From contig JAEXOR010000011.1 in assembly GCA_023439185.1 (NCBI GenBank), positions 1-64,000 on the forward strand: a stretch of 64,000 nt of DNA. The letters are read 5' to 3'. A program made the position numbers and the translations under genes. Shown piece by piece: positions 9,303-17,835 of this stretch (its first letter is position 1; every line of letters begins with the position of its first letter). Source of the stretch: Bacillota bacterium. GTDB taxonomy: Bacteria > Bacillota > Desulfotomaculia > Desulfotomaculales > Desulfallaceae. The notes under the pieces are model-generated. The model did not search any database and had not been told where the DNA came from. It saw only the letters and a list, made by a program, of their open reading frames with translations.

Positions 9303-10355
9303 TCACCACCCTATCGCCCGGTAAATGTACATCCCGATACCGGTCACGAAGATATTGGCCAGGGAAAGGGGCACCAGTACTTTCCAGCCGAAACCCATTA
9401 ATTGGTCCACCCTGATCCGGGGGAATGTCCACCTGAACCACATGACTACAAAAATCAAGGCGTACATTTTGAGGAAGAACCAGACCCAGGAAGGAATGAA
9501 GGTCAGGCCCAGCGGCGCGTGCCAGCCGCCGAGAAACACGATGGTGGTCACAGCGCAGATCACCATAATGTTGGCATATTCGGCCAGGAAGAACATTGCA
9601 AAGGCCATGCCGCCGTATTCGGTGTAGGGGCCGGCGATAATCTCCGACTCACCTTCCACCAGGCAGAATGGGGTCCGGTTGGTTTCCGCCACCGCTGCAA
9701 TGAAGTAAATCAAAAAGGCGATGGGCTGGGTAAAAATGAACCATACGCTATCTTGGGCGGCGATGATGTCGGACATTTTCAGGCTGCCCACAATCATGAT
9801 TACACCCAGCAGCGACAATATCAGCGGTAATTCATAACTGACCATCTGAGCCACCACACGCATGCTGCCCACCAGGGAGTACTTGTTATTGGACGACCAG
9901 CCGGCCATCCAGAAGAACAATGTGGACACCGAAGCTATCGCGAGCAGGTAAAACAGCCCGATATTCATATCCAGGGCCGCCATGTTTTTTCCTAAAGGGA
10001 TTACCGCGAAAACCATCAAAGTCGGCACGAAAATCAGCACTGGCGCCAGTAAAAACACCACCAGGTCCACATTCTTGGGAATGACGATTTCCTTGCAAAG
10101 CAGCTTGCCGATATCACAGGTGGTTTGCAGTAAACCTTTGGGACCAACACGGTTGGGGCCTATGCGGGCCTGCATGTAGGCAGCGATCTTGCGCTCCATG
10201 TAAACCAGCCACAGAGCATTGATCAAAATAAATACCAGGATAGCCACCAGCTTGACCAGAAAAACTATCGACTCGGCAATTTCGTTAGGCAAAAAACCGA
10301 TACCGCCGAGCAGAGATCTGAGCCAGTCGGCCACGCCTACAAATAAATTTTCCAT
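9303..10355 (-). CDS. nuoH: NADH-quinone oxidoreductase subunit H
   Basis: NuoH forms the membrane part of the quinone chamber and joins the arm to the pump modules. The 350-residue protein has about eight helices. Family-conserved stretches include MERKIAAYMQARIGPNRVGPKG and AETNRTPFCLVEGESEIIAGP-TEYGG, the acidic loop facing the quinone site. It lies between nuoD and nuoI in the standard order. Start ATG 10355 gives a normal N terminus. Confidence 0.97.
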   Translation of the reverse strand: MENLFVGVADWLRSLLGGIGFLPNEIAESIVFLVKLVAILVFILINALWLVYMERKIAAYMQARIGPNRVGPKGLLQTTCDIGKLLCKEIVIPKNVDLVVFLLAPVLIFVPTLMVFAVIPLGKNMAALDMNIGLFYLLAIASVSTLFFWMAGWSSNNKYSLVGSMRVVAQMVSYELPLILSLLGVIMIVGSLKMSDIIAAQDSVWFIFTQPIAFLIYFIAAVAETNRTPFCLVEGESEIIAGPYTEYGGMAFAMFFLAEYANIMVICAVTTIVFLGGWHAPLGLTFIPSWVWFFLKMYALIFVVMWFRWTFPRIRVDQLMGFGWKVLVPLSLANIFVTGIGMYIYRAIGW

Positions 10356-10384
10356 GACTCTTCTCCCCTATGATCCCGTATTTG

Positions 10385-11488
10385 CTAACAGTCCACTTCG
10401 CCAAGCACAATATCAATGCTGCCCAGGATGGCCACCAGGTCCGCGATTAATACCCCGCGCACCATTTCATCCAGGTAGCCCAGGTTGATAAACGACGGAC
10501 GGCGCACATGCACCCGGTACGGCTTGTTGCTGCCGTCACTGACGACGTAGTATCCGATAATGCCCTTGGAAGTTTCAATTTCCTCGTAAACTTCGCCTTT
10601 AGGCGGCTTGAGGACTTTGGGCACTTTGCCCATGACGGGACCGTCCACTTCCTTGATTTGTTCAATGGCTTGCTTGATAATCCGCACGGACTGTTCCATT
10701 TCGCGCACCCGGCAGTAGAACCGGTCAAAGCAGTCGCCGTTGGTTCCCAGCGGGACTTCAAAGTCAAACCGGTCGTAAATACTGTACGGCCTGTTCTTGC
10801 GCAGGTCGTAGTTTACGCCGCTGGCGCGCAGCACCGGGCCGCTTAAACTGTAATTGACGGCGGTTTCCGGAGTTAATTGGCCCACAAACTTGGTCCGGGC
10901 CTGGAATATTTCGTTGCCCGTAATCAGGCCGTTGTACTCTTCTATATAGCCCGGCATTTCATCCATCAGCCGGTCGACCTTTTCCAGCCAGCCTTCGGGG
11001 ACGTCGTCAGCCACGCCGCCGATACGGGCGTAACTAAGGGTCATCCGGGAACCGGTCAGTTCCTCCAGCAGGTCCATCATTTTTTCCCGTTCACGGAAAC
11101 AAAGCAGGAACCCGGTAAACCCGCCGATATCCAGCGCATACACGCCGGTGCCCAGCACGTGGCTGGTCAAACGGGATAATTCGCCGGAAATAATCCGCAA
11201 GTATTCGGCCCTTTCCGGTACCTCGATATCCATCAGCTTTTCCACCGCTTGCACGTAGCCCAGGTTCTGCAGCATGGCCGCCAGGTAATCCATCCTGTCG
11301 GTGTAGGGGATCACCTGGGTGTAAGTGCGGGCTTCAGCCAGCTTTTCAATACCCCGGTGCAGGTAGCCGCATACCGGTTCCGCCTGGACGATTTTTTCAC
11401 CGTCCAGGGTGAGTATGACCTGGAAGACGCCGTGGGTGGCCGGGTGCTGTGGACCAAAATTCAGACAGTATTCTTGCGTCTTTAACAT
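10385..11488 (-). CDS. nuoD: NADH-quinone oxidoreductase subunit D
   Basis: This is the 49-kDa-type subunit that forms the quinone-binding site with NuoB and is related to the large subunit of [NiFe] hydrogenases. The 367-residue protein begins with the diagnostic FGPQHPATHGV and carries GYLHRGIEKLAE and PYTDRMDYLA. The C terminus shows LADLVAILGSIDIVLGEVDC. NuoC and NuoD are separate genes here, not fused. The gene lies 30 bases after nuoC. Confidence 0.97.
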   Translation of the reverse strand: MLKTQEYCLNFGPQHPATHGVFQVILTLDGEKIVQAEPVCGYLHRGIEKLAEARTYTQVIPYTDRMDYLAAMLQNLGYVQAVEKLMDIEVPERAEYLRIISGELSRLTSHVLGTGVYALDIGGFTGFLLCFREREKMMDLLEELTGSRMTLSYARIGGVADDVPEGWLEKVDRLMDEMPGYIEEYNGLITGNEIFQARTKFVGQLTPETAVNYSLSGPVLRASGVNYDLRKNRPYSIYDRFDFEVPLGTNGDCFDRFYCRVREMEQSVRIIKQAIEQIKEVDGPVMGKVPKVLKPPKGEVYEEIETSKGIIGYYVVSDGSNKPYRVHVRRPSFINLGYLDEMVRGVLIADLVAILGSIDIVLGEVDC

Positions 11489-11518
11489 TGGCTACACCTC
11501 TTCTAGTCCCTAAAAGGG

Positions 11519-11965
11519 TTACTCCCTGACGCTTTCCCACTGAAAGTCTTTGCGCAGCGGGTGCCCGTCGAACTTGTCGTCCAGCAGGATACGCTTCAGG
11601 TTGGGATGGCCGGTGAAAACGATGCCCATCAGGTCGTAAATTTCCCGTTCCTGCCAGTTGGCTCCGCCCCAAATGGGGAACATGGACGGTATTTCGGGGT
11701 TGTCCCTGTCAACGCCGGCTTTGACCATCACCGTATAACCACGGCAAATTGAATTGAGATTATAAATCATTTCGAATTTGCTTTCCTCGGGATAGTCAAC
11801 CGCCGTTTCGTTGGTCAGAAAATCCAGCGCAAATTCATTCTTCAATCCCCGCATCAGTTCCACAAGCTTATCGACCGGAACAATTACGGTTTGTTGCTCG
11901 TCGACCTCAACATAGGGAAACTTTTGCCTGATCTCCTCCACAGGTGCTTTAACTATCTCTTTCAT
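11519..11965 (-). CDS. nuoC: NADH-quinone oxidoreductase subunit C
   Basis: A 148-residue peripheral-arm subunit (30-kDa type). It contains the signature region WQEREIYDLMGIVFTGHPNL-KRILL and then the DGHPLRKDF motif near the C terminus. It overlaps the nuoB end by four bases. The subunit has no cofactor and supports NuoD. It is slightly short compared with many NuoC proteins but has both conserved regions. Confidence 0.96.
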   Translation of the reverse strand: MKEIVKAPVEEIRQKFPYVEVDEQQTVIVPVDKLVELMRGLKNEFALDFLTNETAVDYPEESKFEMIYNLNSICRGYTVMVKAGVDRDNPEIPSMFPIWGGANWQEREIYDLMGIVFTGHPNLKRILLDDKFDGHPLRKDFQWESVRE

Positions 11966-12534
11966 TGCCCGGTCACCACCTTGCGCTTTTGAAGGATTTT
12001 ATCCTTCAGCATCAGGAATCCTTCCAGCACGGCGTCCGGCCGGGGCGGGCAGCCGGGCACGTACACGTCCACCGGCACAACCTTGTTGGCGCCGGGGATC
12101 ACATAATAGGAATCCACGAAGGGGCCGCCGGAAATGGCGCAGCTGCCTACAGCGATACACCATTTGGGTTCCGCCATCTGTTCCCACAAGCGCAAAACAA
12201 AGGGCGCTGATTTTTTGGTGATCGTGCCGGCCACTACCATCACGTCGGCCTGACGGACGGTGCCGCGCATAACCTCGTATCCGAAACGGGAAAGGTCGTA
12301 GCGCGGTCCGTTTGCACCCATCAGCGCCTCAATGGCGCAGCAGGCCAAACCAAATCCCAGGGGCCAAATGGAGTGCGCCCGGGCCATGTTCAGGATCTTT
12401 TCCAGCGGAGCGGCCGAAATAACCCTTTTAATTGGATACATGTTGTGGTAGTCCGGGTTGGTCCCGAAGTACTCGGGAGCCCAAATTTCGTTTGTTACTG
12501 TCTGAATGCCTGACTTTTCCTTGTTTACTTCCAT
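11962..12534 (-). CDS. nuoB: NADH-quinone oxidoreductase subunit B
   Basis: NuoB carries cluster N2, the last Fe-S centre before quinone. From the ATG at 12534 the protein is 190 residues long. The N2 ligands are visible as adjacent Cys65-Cys66 (LACCAIEALMG), Cys132 (VGSCAISGGPF) and Cys162 (VPGCPPRPDA). The chosen ATG overlaps the nuoA stop region by ten bases and is preceded by GGAAGG. The in-frame alternative at 12564 would add residues encoded inside nuoA. Confidence 0.96.
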   Translation of the reverse strand: MEVNKEKSGIQTVTNEIWAPEYFGTNPDYHNMYPIKRVISAAPLEKILNMARAHSIWPLGFGLACCAIEALMGANGPRYDLSRFGYEVMRGTVRQADVMVVAGTITKKSAPFVLRLWEQMAEPKWCIAVGSCAISGGPFVDSYYVIPGANKVVPVDVYVPGCPPRPDAVLEGFLMLKDKILQKRKVVTGQ

Positions 12535-12878
12535 TCCAACGCACCTTCCTTCCAGGCGTACCACAAGCCCACAATAAGGATAAAGATGAAGATGATCATT
12601 TCAATGAACGTAAAAAATTGCATGTTATTGAATCTTACAGCCCACGGATAAAGATAAATTGTTTCCACGTCAAAAATAACAAACATTAAAGCATAAAGAA
12701 AGTAGCTTGTTCTGAACTGCACCCAGGTCTGTCCAATGGTCGGCACGCCGCACTCGTACTCTTCCAGCTTGACCGGGCTAATTCGCCTGGGCTGGATCAG
12801 AAAAGCGGTTACAATACCGCCCGCGCCAAATACCAGCGCCACTGTGAAAAATATAAACACACCCGCCCAATCAGACAT
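12525..12878 (-). CDS. nuoA: NADH-quinone oxidoreductase subunit A
   Basis: A 117-residue subunit with three helices and the family segment YECGVPTIGQTWVQFRTSYF-LYAL. It is the first gene of the operon. A strong ribosome-binding site (GGGGGAGG, seven bases before ATG) precedes it. The 130 bases to rnhB should contain the operon promoter, but I see only weak candidates. No nuoE, nuoF or nuoG lies upstream, so NADH oxidation by this complex cannot be assumed. Confidence 0.96.
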   Translation of the reverse strand: MSDWAGVFIFFTVALVFGAGGIVTAFLIQPRRISPVKLEEYECGVPTIGQTWVQFRTSYFLYALMFVIFDVETIYLYPWAVRFNNMQFFTFIEMIIFIFILIVGLWYAWKEGALEWK

Positions 12879-12988
12879 TTACATTCCTCCCCCCCTTCTT
12901 CGTTTAAATTTTTGTCTTTCTATCTAAACCGCTAATCAACCCGGGAGCAATACGAAATGATATTGTGAATTCCGTAACTCCCCGGCGC

Positions 12989-13020
12989 AAAAAAACAGCC
13001 TTATGTTTTTTAATCGGCTG
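12989..13020 (-). terminator. Probable rnhB terminator
   Basis: CAGCC and GGCTG arms (12996-13000 and 13016-13020) form a short stem that starts inside the rnhB stop region. On the minus strand it is followed by seven T (12989-12995). The loop is long, so the signal is modest. Confidence 0.45.
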
Positions 13021-13840
13021 ATTGCCTGACCGGCATAAATCCGCTCCTGTGCACCGCGCAGGGGCCGTGCACCGCAATGGCCGTTAAATGATAAGGTGTC
13101 GGGTAGCCCCGGTGGCGATCGAATCCATACTCGGGATAAAGCAGGTGCAGGGTGTCCATCAGCCGGTCCCTGGCCACCTTGGCCAATACCGAAGCGGCCG
13201 CTATCGAAGGACAGAGCCCGTCACCACCCACCACCGGACGCTGGTCCAAATCCACACCGGGAATTGTAAACCGTCCGTCTACCAGGATTAGATCAGGACT
13301 CAGTTGCAATCCGTTTATGGCCCTTTTCATGGCTAAAAGTGACGCGTGGTGAATGTTATACAGTTCGATCTCACCAACTGTGGCCATACCCACCGCCCAT
13401 GTTACGGCGCCTGTTTTAATTTCGGCGTCCAGGGCCTCGCGTTTAACCGGGGTTAATTTTTTGGAATCGTTCAAGTCCCGGAGTAAAAAGTCCGGAGCCA
13501 GGATCACCGCCGCAGCCACCACCGGTCCGGCCAGCGGCCCGCGTCCGGCCTCGTCCACCCCCGCAGTCAGCCGGTGTCCGGGTTCCCGCAGGCGATTCTC
13601 AAAGAGGCGCATATCCTCCAGGCGTCTGCTTTCAGCCTGTTCTTTCTCCCTGGCTTTAAGACACTGCATATAAAGGGCCCGTACTCCGTTTCTGTTGTCG
13701 GCGGCCATGGCCCCGAGCAGTTCTTCGGACGGACCGCCCTCTCTTTCAGCCAGTTTCCTGACCTGATCCACGCTTAAGGATTTAATGTTCACCGGCTGCT
13801 CCATAAAAGCTAAACTAATGTTTTTTTCGCTGCAGACCAT
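13010..13840 (-). CDS. rnhB: Ribonuclease HII
   Basis: RNase HII cuts RNA in RNA-DNA hybrids and removes single ribonucleotides from DNA. The catalytic core is present: GVDEAGRGPLAGPVVAAAV, then NDSKKLTP, and the later Asp in LILVDGR. An N-terminal extension of about 75 residues is typical for Firmicutes RnhB. I chose ATG 13840 because AGGA lies six bases upstream; ATG 13804 (MEQPVN) lacks such a site. It sits between the nuo operon and rbgA. Confidence 0.93.
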   Translation of the reverse strand: MVCSEKNISLAFMEQPVNIKSLSVDQVRKLAEREGGPSEELLGAMAADNRNGVRALYMQCLKAREKEQAESRRLEDMRLFENRLREPGHRLTAGVDEAGRGPLAGPVVAAAVILAPDFLLRDLNDSKKLTPVKREALDAEIKTGAVTWAVGMATVGEIELYNIHHASLLAMKRAINGLQLSPDLILVDGRFTIPGVDLDQRPVVGGDGLCPSIAAASVLAKVARDRLMDTLHLLYPEYGFDRHRGYPTPYHLTAIAVHGPCAVHRSGFMPVRQSAD

Positions 13841-13910
13841 AAAATGTCCTGCCCGCGACAAAATATTTTTTTTACATAAGCTAACGAATCCATGGTTTTT
13901 TTATTTACTA

Positions 13911-14753
13911 TCAAGGCAAATCAAGGGTATGCTTCCCCAATCTGCCCTCTCTGAAATCTTTTATGATCAACACCGCGGTTTTCTTTTCATCCACCCGTCC
14001 GCCGGATAAATAAAAACCCCTGGCGGCGCCGATGGCCTGCATCAGCGCCCGGGAGTCACCGCCGGAGATATTAATCTTGTATTTTGCGGCCAGTTGCCCC
14101 GGCGCGTTCTCATTCAGCCAGCGCACCAACTGAGCGCCGATTTCTTCAGGCTGGTAGATAGTTTCTTTTATGGCGCCGGTAACCGCCAGTTTAAATGCGG
14201 TGTCCGGGTCTTCGAACTTGGGCCACAATATACCGGGTGTGTCCAGCAGTTCGAGCTTGCCGCTGAGTTTAATCCACTGTTCGCCCCGGGTAACTCCCGG
14301 ACGGTTGGCGGTGCGGACCGCTTTTTTCCCGGCCAGGCGGTTAATCAGCATCGATTTGCCCACGTTGGGCACCCCCACCACCATACACCTGGCCATACGG
14401 GGCCGCCTGCCTTTGGCCACGTATTTCGCTATTTCCGGTTCAGCCTGCTTTTCGACCAGTTCCACCAGCCGTTTGGCGCCGGTTCCCCGCAGTGAGTCAA
14501 TGGCCACGGCGGGTATGTTCCGGTGCTGAAAAAAGCCGACCCACAGCTTATTTTTTTCGGGGTCCGCCAGATCGGATTTATTAAGCGCGATAACCCGTGG
14601 TTTATTGCTCAGAATGCGGTCAATATCCGGGTTTCTGCTGCTGGCGGGAATTCTGGCGTCCAGCAGCTCAATTACCACATCCACCAGTTTGAGGTTTTGC
14701 TGGACCAGTTTGCGGGCTTTGGCCATATGGCCGGGGTACCACTGAATATCCAT
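13911..14753 (-). CDS. rbgA: Ribosome biogenesis GTPase A
   Basis: RbgA (YlqF) is a circularly permuted GTPase for late assembly of the 50S subunit. The permuted order is visible: NKSD (G4) comes before GVPNVGKS (G1), then the TANRPGVTRG switch region and DTPG (G3). The ATG at 14753 gives the family start MDIQWYPGHMAKA and follows AGGAG by eight bases. It lies 22 bases after lepB in the ribosomal-protein-rich operon, the usual place. Confidence 0.96.
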   Translation of the reverse strand: MDIQWYPGHMAKARKLVQQNLKLVDVVIELLDARIPASSRNPDIDRILSNKPRVIALNKSDLADPEKNKLWVGFFQHRNIPAVAIDSLRGTGAKRLVELVEKQAEPEIAKYVAKGRRPRMARCMVVGVPNVGKSMLINRLAGKKAVRTANRPGVTRGEQWIKLSGKLELLDTPGILWPKFEDPDTAFKLAVTGAIKETIYQPEEIGAQLVRWLNENAPGQLAAKYKINISGGDSRALMQAIGAARGFYLSGGRVDEKKTAVLIIKDFREGRLGKHTLDLP

Positions 14754-14775
14754 TTTAATGACTCCTGTAACTGTT

Positions 14776-15330
14776 TTAAAGCAGCCCAATCCGGTTCATG
14801 GGCCAGTAAATAAACACCGCCTTGCCGATGATGTTTTCCTCCGGCATCATGCCCCAGGAACGGCTGTCGTCACTGCTGTTGCGATTGTCACCCATCATAA
14901 AATAAGTACCCTCCGGAACTTTCACCGGTCCGTAATCACCGAATTCCAAACCCTCCGGCAGATATTCCTCCGGTACCGGCCGGTCATTGATAAAAAGTAC
15001 GCTGTCGCGTATTTCAATTGTTTCGCCGCCCACCGCTATAAGTCTTTTCACAAAGTCGCGGTTGGGGTCCATGGGGTATTTGAAAACAATCACATCTCCA
15101 CGGTCGGGTTCACCCATGCGGTAGGATAGTTTGTTCACCATCAGCCGATCGTTGATCTGTAGTGCCGGGTACATGGATTCGGAGGGGATGATGAAGGGCT
15201 CGAAAAGGAACAGCCTGATCACAACCGCCAATAAAACGGCGATAGCTACAGATTCCAAGACCTCCAGCAGTGCGGACTTTTGCTTTTTTTCCGGTTGACC
15301 GTCAAACTGGTCTTGTCTCACCTGCTCCAT
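14776..15330 (-). CDS. lepB: Signal peptidase I
   Basis: A membrane-anchored protease that cuts signal peptides from exported proteins. The 184-residue protein has one N-terminal helix (about residues 24-44). The Ser-Lys dyad motifs follow: IPSESMYPAL with catalytic Ser52, and DFVKRLIAVGGE with the Lys. The C-terminal GDNRNSSDDSRSWG box is also present. It lies between rplS and rbgA; a terminator hairpin separates it from rplS, so its expression may be lower. Confidence 0.96.
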   Translation of the reverse strand: MEQVRQDQFDGQPEKKQKSALLEVLESVAIAVLLAVVIRLFLFEPFIIPSESMYPALQINDRLMVNKLSYRMGEPDRGDVIVFKYPMDPNRDFVKRLIAVGGETIEIRDSVLFINDRPVPEEYLPEGLEFGDYGPVKVPEGTYFMMGDNRNSSDDSRSWGMMPEENIIGKAVFIYWPMNRIGLL

Positions 15331-15355
15331 AAATATTCTCTCCTGACTTCTGATT

Positions 15356-15387
15356 TAAAAAAGGGACTGTCTTTTAGCAGTCCCTTT
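15356..15387 (-). terminator. Terminator between rplS and lepB
   Basis: A ten-base stem (AAAGGGACTG / CAGTCCCTTT, 15360-15369 and 15378-15387) lies just after the rplS stop. On the minus strand a run of T follows. Readthrough would feed lepB and rbgA. Confidence 0.75.
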
Positions 15388-15401
15388 ACAAAGTCAAAAT
15401 A

Positions 15402-15743
15402 CTATCGCCTTTCCTCAATCCGGGCGGCCTTACCCCGCAGTTTACGCAGGTAGTATAACCTGGCCCTGCGTACGCGGCCTCTTTTGACAACCTCAATTTT
15501 ATCAATGCGCGGCGTATGCAGCAGGAAAGTCCTTTCCACCCCTACGCCATACGATACCCTGCGCACGGTGAAGGTTTCACTCAGCCCGCCGCCGCGGCGC
15601 CGGATAACCACACCTTCAAAAACCTGGATCCTTTCCCGGGTACCTTCCACAACCTTGACGTGTACCTTCACGGTATCACCGGGGCGAAACTCGGGGATAG
15701 ATTCTTTATACTGGCTTTCTTCCAAAGCACGAATCAAATCCAT
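15402..15743 (-). CDS. rplS: Ribosomal protein L19
   Basis: A 113-residue 50S protein at the subunit interface. It contains FRPGDTVKVHVKVVEGTRER and the C-terminal Arg/Lys-rich RVRRARLYYLRKLRGKAARI. ATG 15743 gives the normal start MDLIRALEESQ and is nine bases after AGGAGG. A longer in-frame start at 15815 is not supported by the family. It is followed by a terminator hairpin. Confidence 0.97.
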   Translation of the reverse strand: MDLIRALEESQYKESIPEFRPGDTVKVHVKVVEGTRERIQVFEGVVIRRRGGGLSETFTVRRVSYGVGVERTFLLHTPRIDKIEVVKRGRVRRARLYYLRKLRGKAARIEERR

Positions 15744-15869
15744 CTTATGTGACCTCCTTCCCATCAGACGTTCGTATTCCCTGATGCGGAACAGCGGACC
15801 GTCCGTAATCAACAAGAAAAATTATACCATAAGCGACGCCAAGGTGCAATAATTACATTTATTACGCCT

Positions 15870-16625
15870 TTACGTCTTGATCACGGACCTGATGGACGCG
15901 TATATTTCCAGCAGGACAGACCGGTCCTCGTCCGTCAGGGTTTCCGGGCACAACAGATCCGGACGCCGTTCCAGGGTTTTTAAAAGCGTCTGGCGGCGGC
16001 GCCAGCGACGGATGTTCTCATGGTGACCGCTGAGCAGAATTTCCGGCACCGGCAGGCTCCCGTACTCCGCCGGACGGGTGTATTGCGGGTATTCCAAAAG
16101 GCCTGCATAGAAGGAATCCTCTTCGGCGGAAGCCTTCTCCCCCAGCACGCCGGGGATCATGCGCGCTACCGCGTCCACCACCACCATGGCGGGGAGTTCA
16201 CCGCCGGTGAGCACATAATCGCCGATGGATAATTCATCGGTCACCGCCAGTTCCCTGACCCGTTCGTCAACCCCCTCGTAATGGCCGCAGATAATCACCA
16301 GGTGTTCCTCACCGGCCAGGTCCCTGGCCCAGTGCTGGTTGAACTTGAGTCCGGTGGGGCACATCAGCGCCACCCGGGGTGACGCTCCGGCGCGTTTTTG
16401 ACGCACCGAGTCAAGGGCCCGGAGGATTGGCGGCGCCTGCATTACCATCCCCGCACCGCCGCCGTATGGGGTATCATCCACCGTATGGTGCTTGTTGCCG
16501 GAAAAAGCGCGAATATCGGTAATACCGATGTCAAGCAGCCCTTTTTCCCTGGCCCGCTTGATGATGCTGCTGTCGAAAGGCCCGGCGAACATTTCCGGAA
16601 ACAGGGTCAGGATATCGATTATCAC
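15870..16625 (-). CDS. trmD: tRNA (guanine-N1)-methyltransferase
   Basis: TrmD methylates G37 of tRNA using S-adenosylmethionine and prevents +1 frameshifting. The 251-residue protein has DILTLFPEMF at the N terminus, the trefoil-knot SAM site (CGHYEGVDERV and SIGDYVLTGGELPA) and VLLSGHHENIRRWRR-type residues near the C terminus. A GTG start follows GGAGG by nine bases. It is flanked by rimM and rplS in the standard order. Confidence 0.97.
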   Translation of the reverse strand: MIIDILTLFPEMFAGPFDSSIIKRAREKGLLDIGITDIRAFSGNKHHTVDDTPYGGGAGMVMQAPPILRALDSVRQKRAGASPRVALMCPTGLKFNQHWARDLAGEEHLVIICGHYEGVDERVRELAVTDELSIGDYVLTGGELPAMVVVDAVARMIPGVLGEKASAEEDSFYAGLLEYPQYTRPAEYGSLPVPEILLSGHHENIRRWRRRQTLLKTLERRPDLLCPETLTDEDRSVLLEIYASIRSVIKT

Positions 16626-16651
16626 AGTTCAATTCCTCCGCCGGCCATTAC

Positions 16652-17173
16652 TTATTCTTCCAATCCCGCGGGCAATTCCACCATCATCCGGCCGGATTCC
16701 GTATTGATGCTCATTACCACCTGTTTTAAGGCGGGAATCAGCAACTGGCGGAGAGTGTCGTTCTCCACAACGTATACGTCGTTGGCGCCGGTTTGCAGGA
16801 CATCTTTAACCTGTCCGAGGTGCCGGCCCGCGGTTGTATATACATCCAGCCCGATTAGGTCAAAAACGTAATACTCTCCTTCGGGCAGGGGAACCAGTTC
16901 TTCCCGGGTCACTTTAAGGAGCGCGTTTTTTATAGTCAGAGCGGTATTCATATCGTTTATGCCCGCCAGTTTCATGGTGATGAACCGGCCGTGTGACGAT
17001 ACTTTTTCCACCAGGCGGGTTTCAAAGCGTCCGCCCAGGTCCAGCGTAACCCTGTCCATAGCGGCGAAGCGCCCCGGGAAATCCGTCAGCGGCAATATTT
17101 TAACTTCGCCGCGGACACCCTGTGGTTTAAGGACCTTGCCAATGACAATATATTCAACTTCGTGATCCGGCAA
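16652..17173 (-). CDS. rimM: Ribosome maturation factor RimM
   Basis: RimM binds S19 and helps 16S rRNA maturation in the 30S head. The 173-residue protein has the N-terminal IGKVLKPQGVRGEVKI motif and a C-terminal PRC-barrel segment with YYVFDLIGLDVYT and LIPALKQVV. The start is TTG 17173, eight bases after GGAGG. It lies between khpA and trmD. Confidence 0.95.
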   Translation of the reverse strand: MPDHEVEYIVIGKVLKPQGVRGEVKILPLTDFPGRFAAMDRVTLDLGGRFETRLVEKVSSHGRFITMKLAGINDMNTALTIKNALLKVTREELVPLPEGEYYVFDLIGLDVYTTAGRHLGQVKDVLQTGANDVYVVENDTLRQLLIPALKQVVMSINTESGRMMVELPAGLEE

Positions 17174-17286
17174 ACCTGCCGCCTCCTAAAGCAACGGATG
17201 GTGGGACCAAAAATAAAAGGGGCTTGGTTGCGCCCCTCCCATCAAAGCATCCTATAATTAGTTAGTATTGCCGGGGCCGTTAATAA

Positions 17287-17514
17287 TTAAATTATTTCCA
17301 CGGTGACCCGCTTGCGTTCCTTGGTGGCAGCCGCTTTAACAACTGTCCGGATGGCTCTGGCTATCCGGCCCTGTTTGCCGATAACTTTTCCCATGTCATC
17401 CGGGGCAACCCTTAACTCAATCACACTCGATTTTTCTCTCTCCTTCATCTCAACAAAGACAGATTCGGGATGGTCGACGAGGGCTTTGGCCAATACTTCC
17501 ACCAGATCCTTCAT
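17287..17514 (-). CDS. khpA: KH-domain RNA-binding protein KhpA
   Basis: A 75-residue protein consisting of one KH domain with the GKQG form of the GxxG RNA-binding loop. In other Firmicutes KhpA pairs with KhpB and binds many RNAs, with effects on cell elongation. Its place between rpsP and rimM is conserved. AGGAGG lies before the ATG. Confidence 0.94.
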   Translation of the reverse strand: MKDLVEVLAKALVDHPESVFVEMKEREKSSVIELRVAPDDMGKVIGKQGRIARAIRTVVKAAATKERKRVTVEII

Positions 17515-17533
17515 CGGGTTTACCTCCTGTAGT

Positions 17534-17797
17534 TTACTTGCTTCCGGCGGCGCTGCCGGTAACGCCGGCTTTTTTCAGCAGGGCTTTGGCGGTATCCGTC
17601 ATTTGCGCGCCCTTGCTCAGCCATTCGGCGGCCTTGGCTTCGTCGATCTTAATCACAGCCGGATCCTTCAGCGGGTCATAATAACCGATTTCTTCAATAA
17701 ACCGGCCATCCCTGGGAAAACGGGAATCGGCCACCACAATACGGTAGAAAGGATTTTTTTTGGCCCCCATTCTTTTCAGCCTGATCTTGACTGCCAT
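17534..17797 (-). CDS. rpsP: Ribosomal protein S16
   Basis: An 87-residue 30S protein starting MAVKIRLKRMGAKKNPFYRIVV. ATG 17797 follows AGGAGGTG by a normal distance; the frame also extends to 17824, which would overlap the spacer after ffh and is not needed. The operon order ffh-rpsP-khpA-rimM-trmD-rplS is typical. Confidence 0.97.
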   Translation of the reverse strand: MAVKIRLKRMGAKKNPFYRIVVADSRFPRDGRFIEEIGYYDPLKDPAVIKIDEAKAAEWLSKGAQMTDTAKALLKKAGVTGSAAGSK

Positions 17798-17835
17798 TAT
17801 GTTCACCTCCTTATTAAGATACAAGTAATCGAATA

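Noticed and set aside
12879..13009. Promoter of the nuo operon (TTGCTC with TTAGAT, 17 bases)
   Set aside because: Both boxes are weak and other equally poor pairs exist; position cannot be supported.
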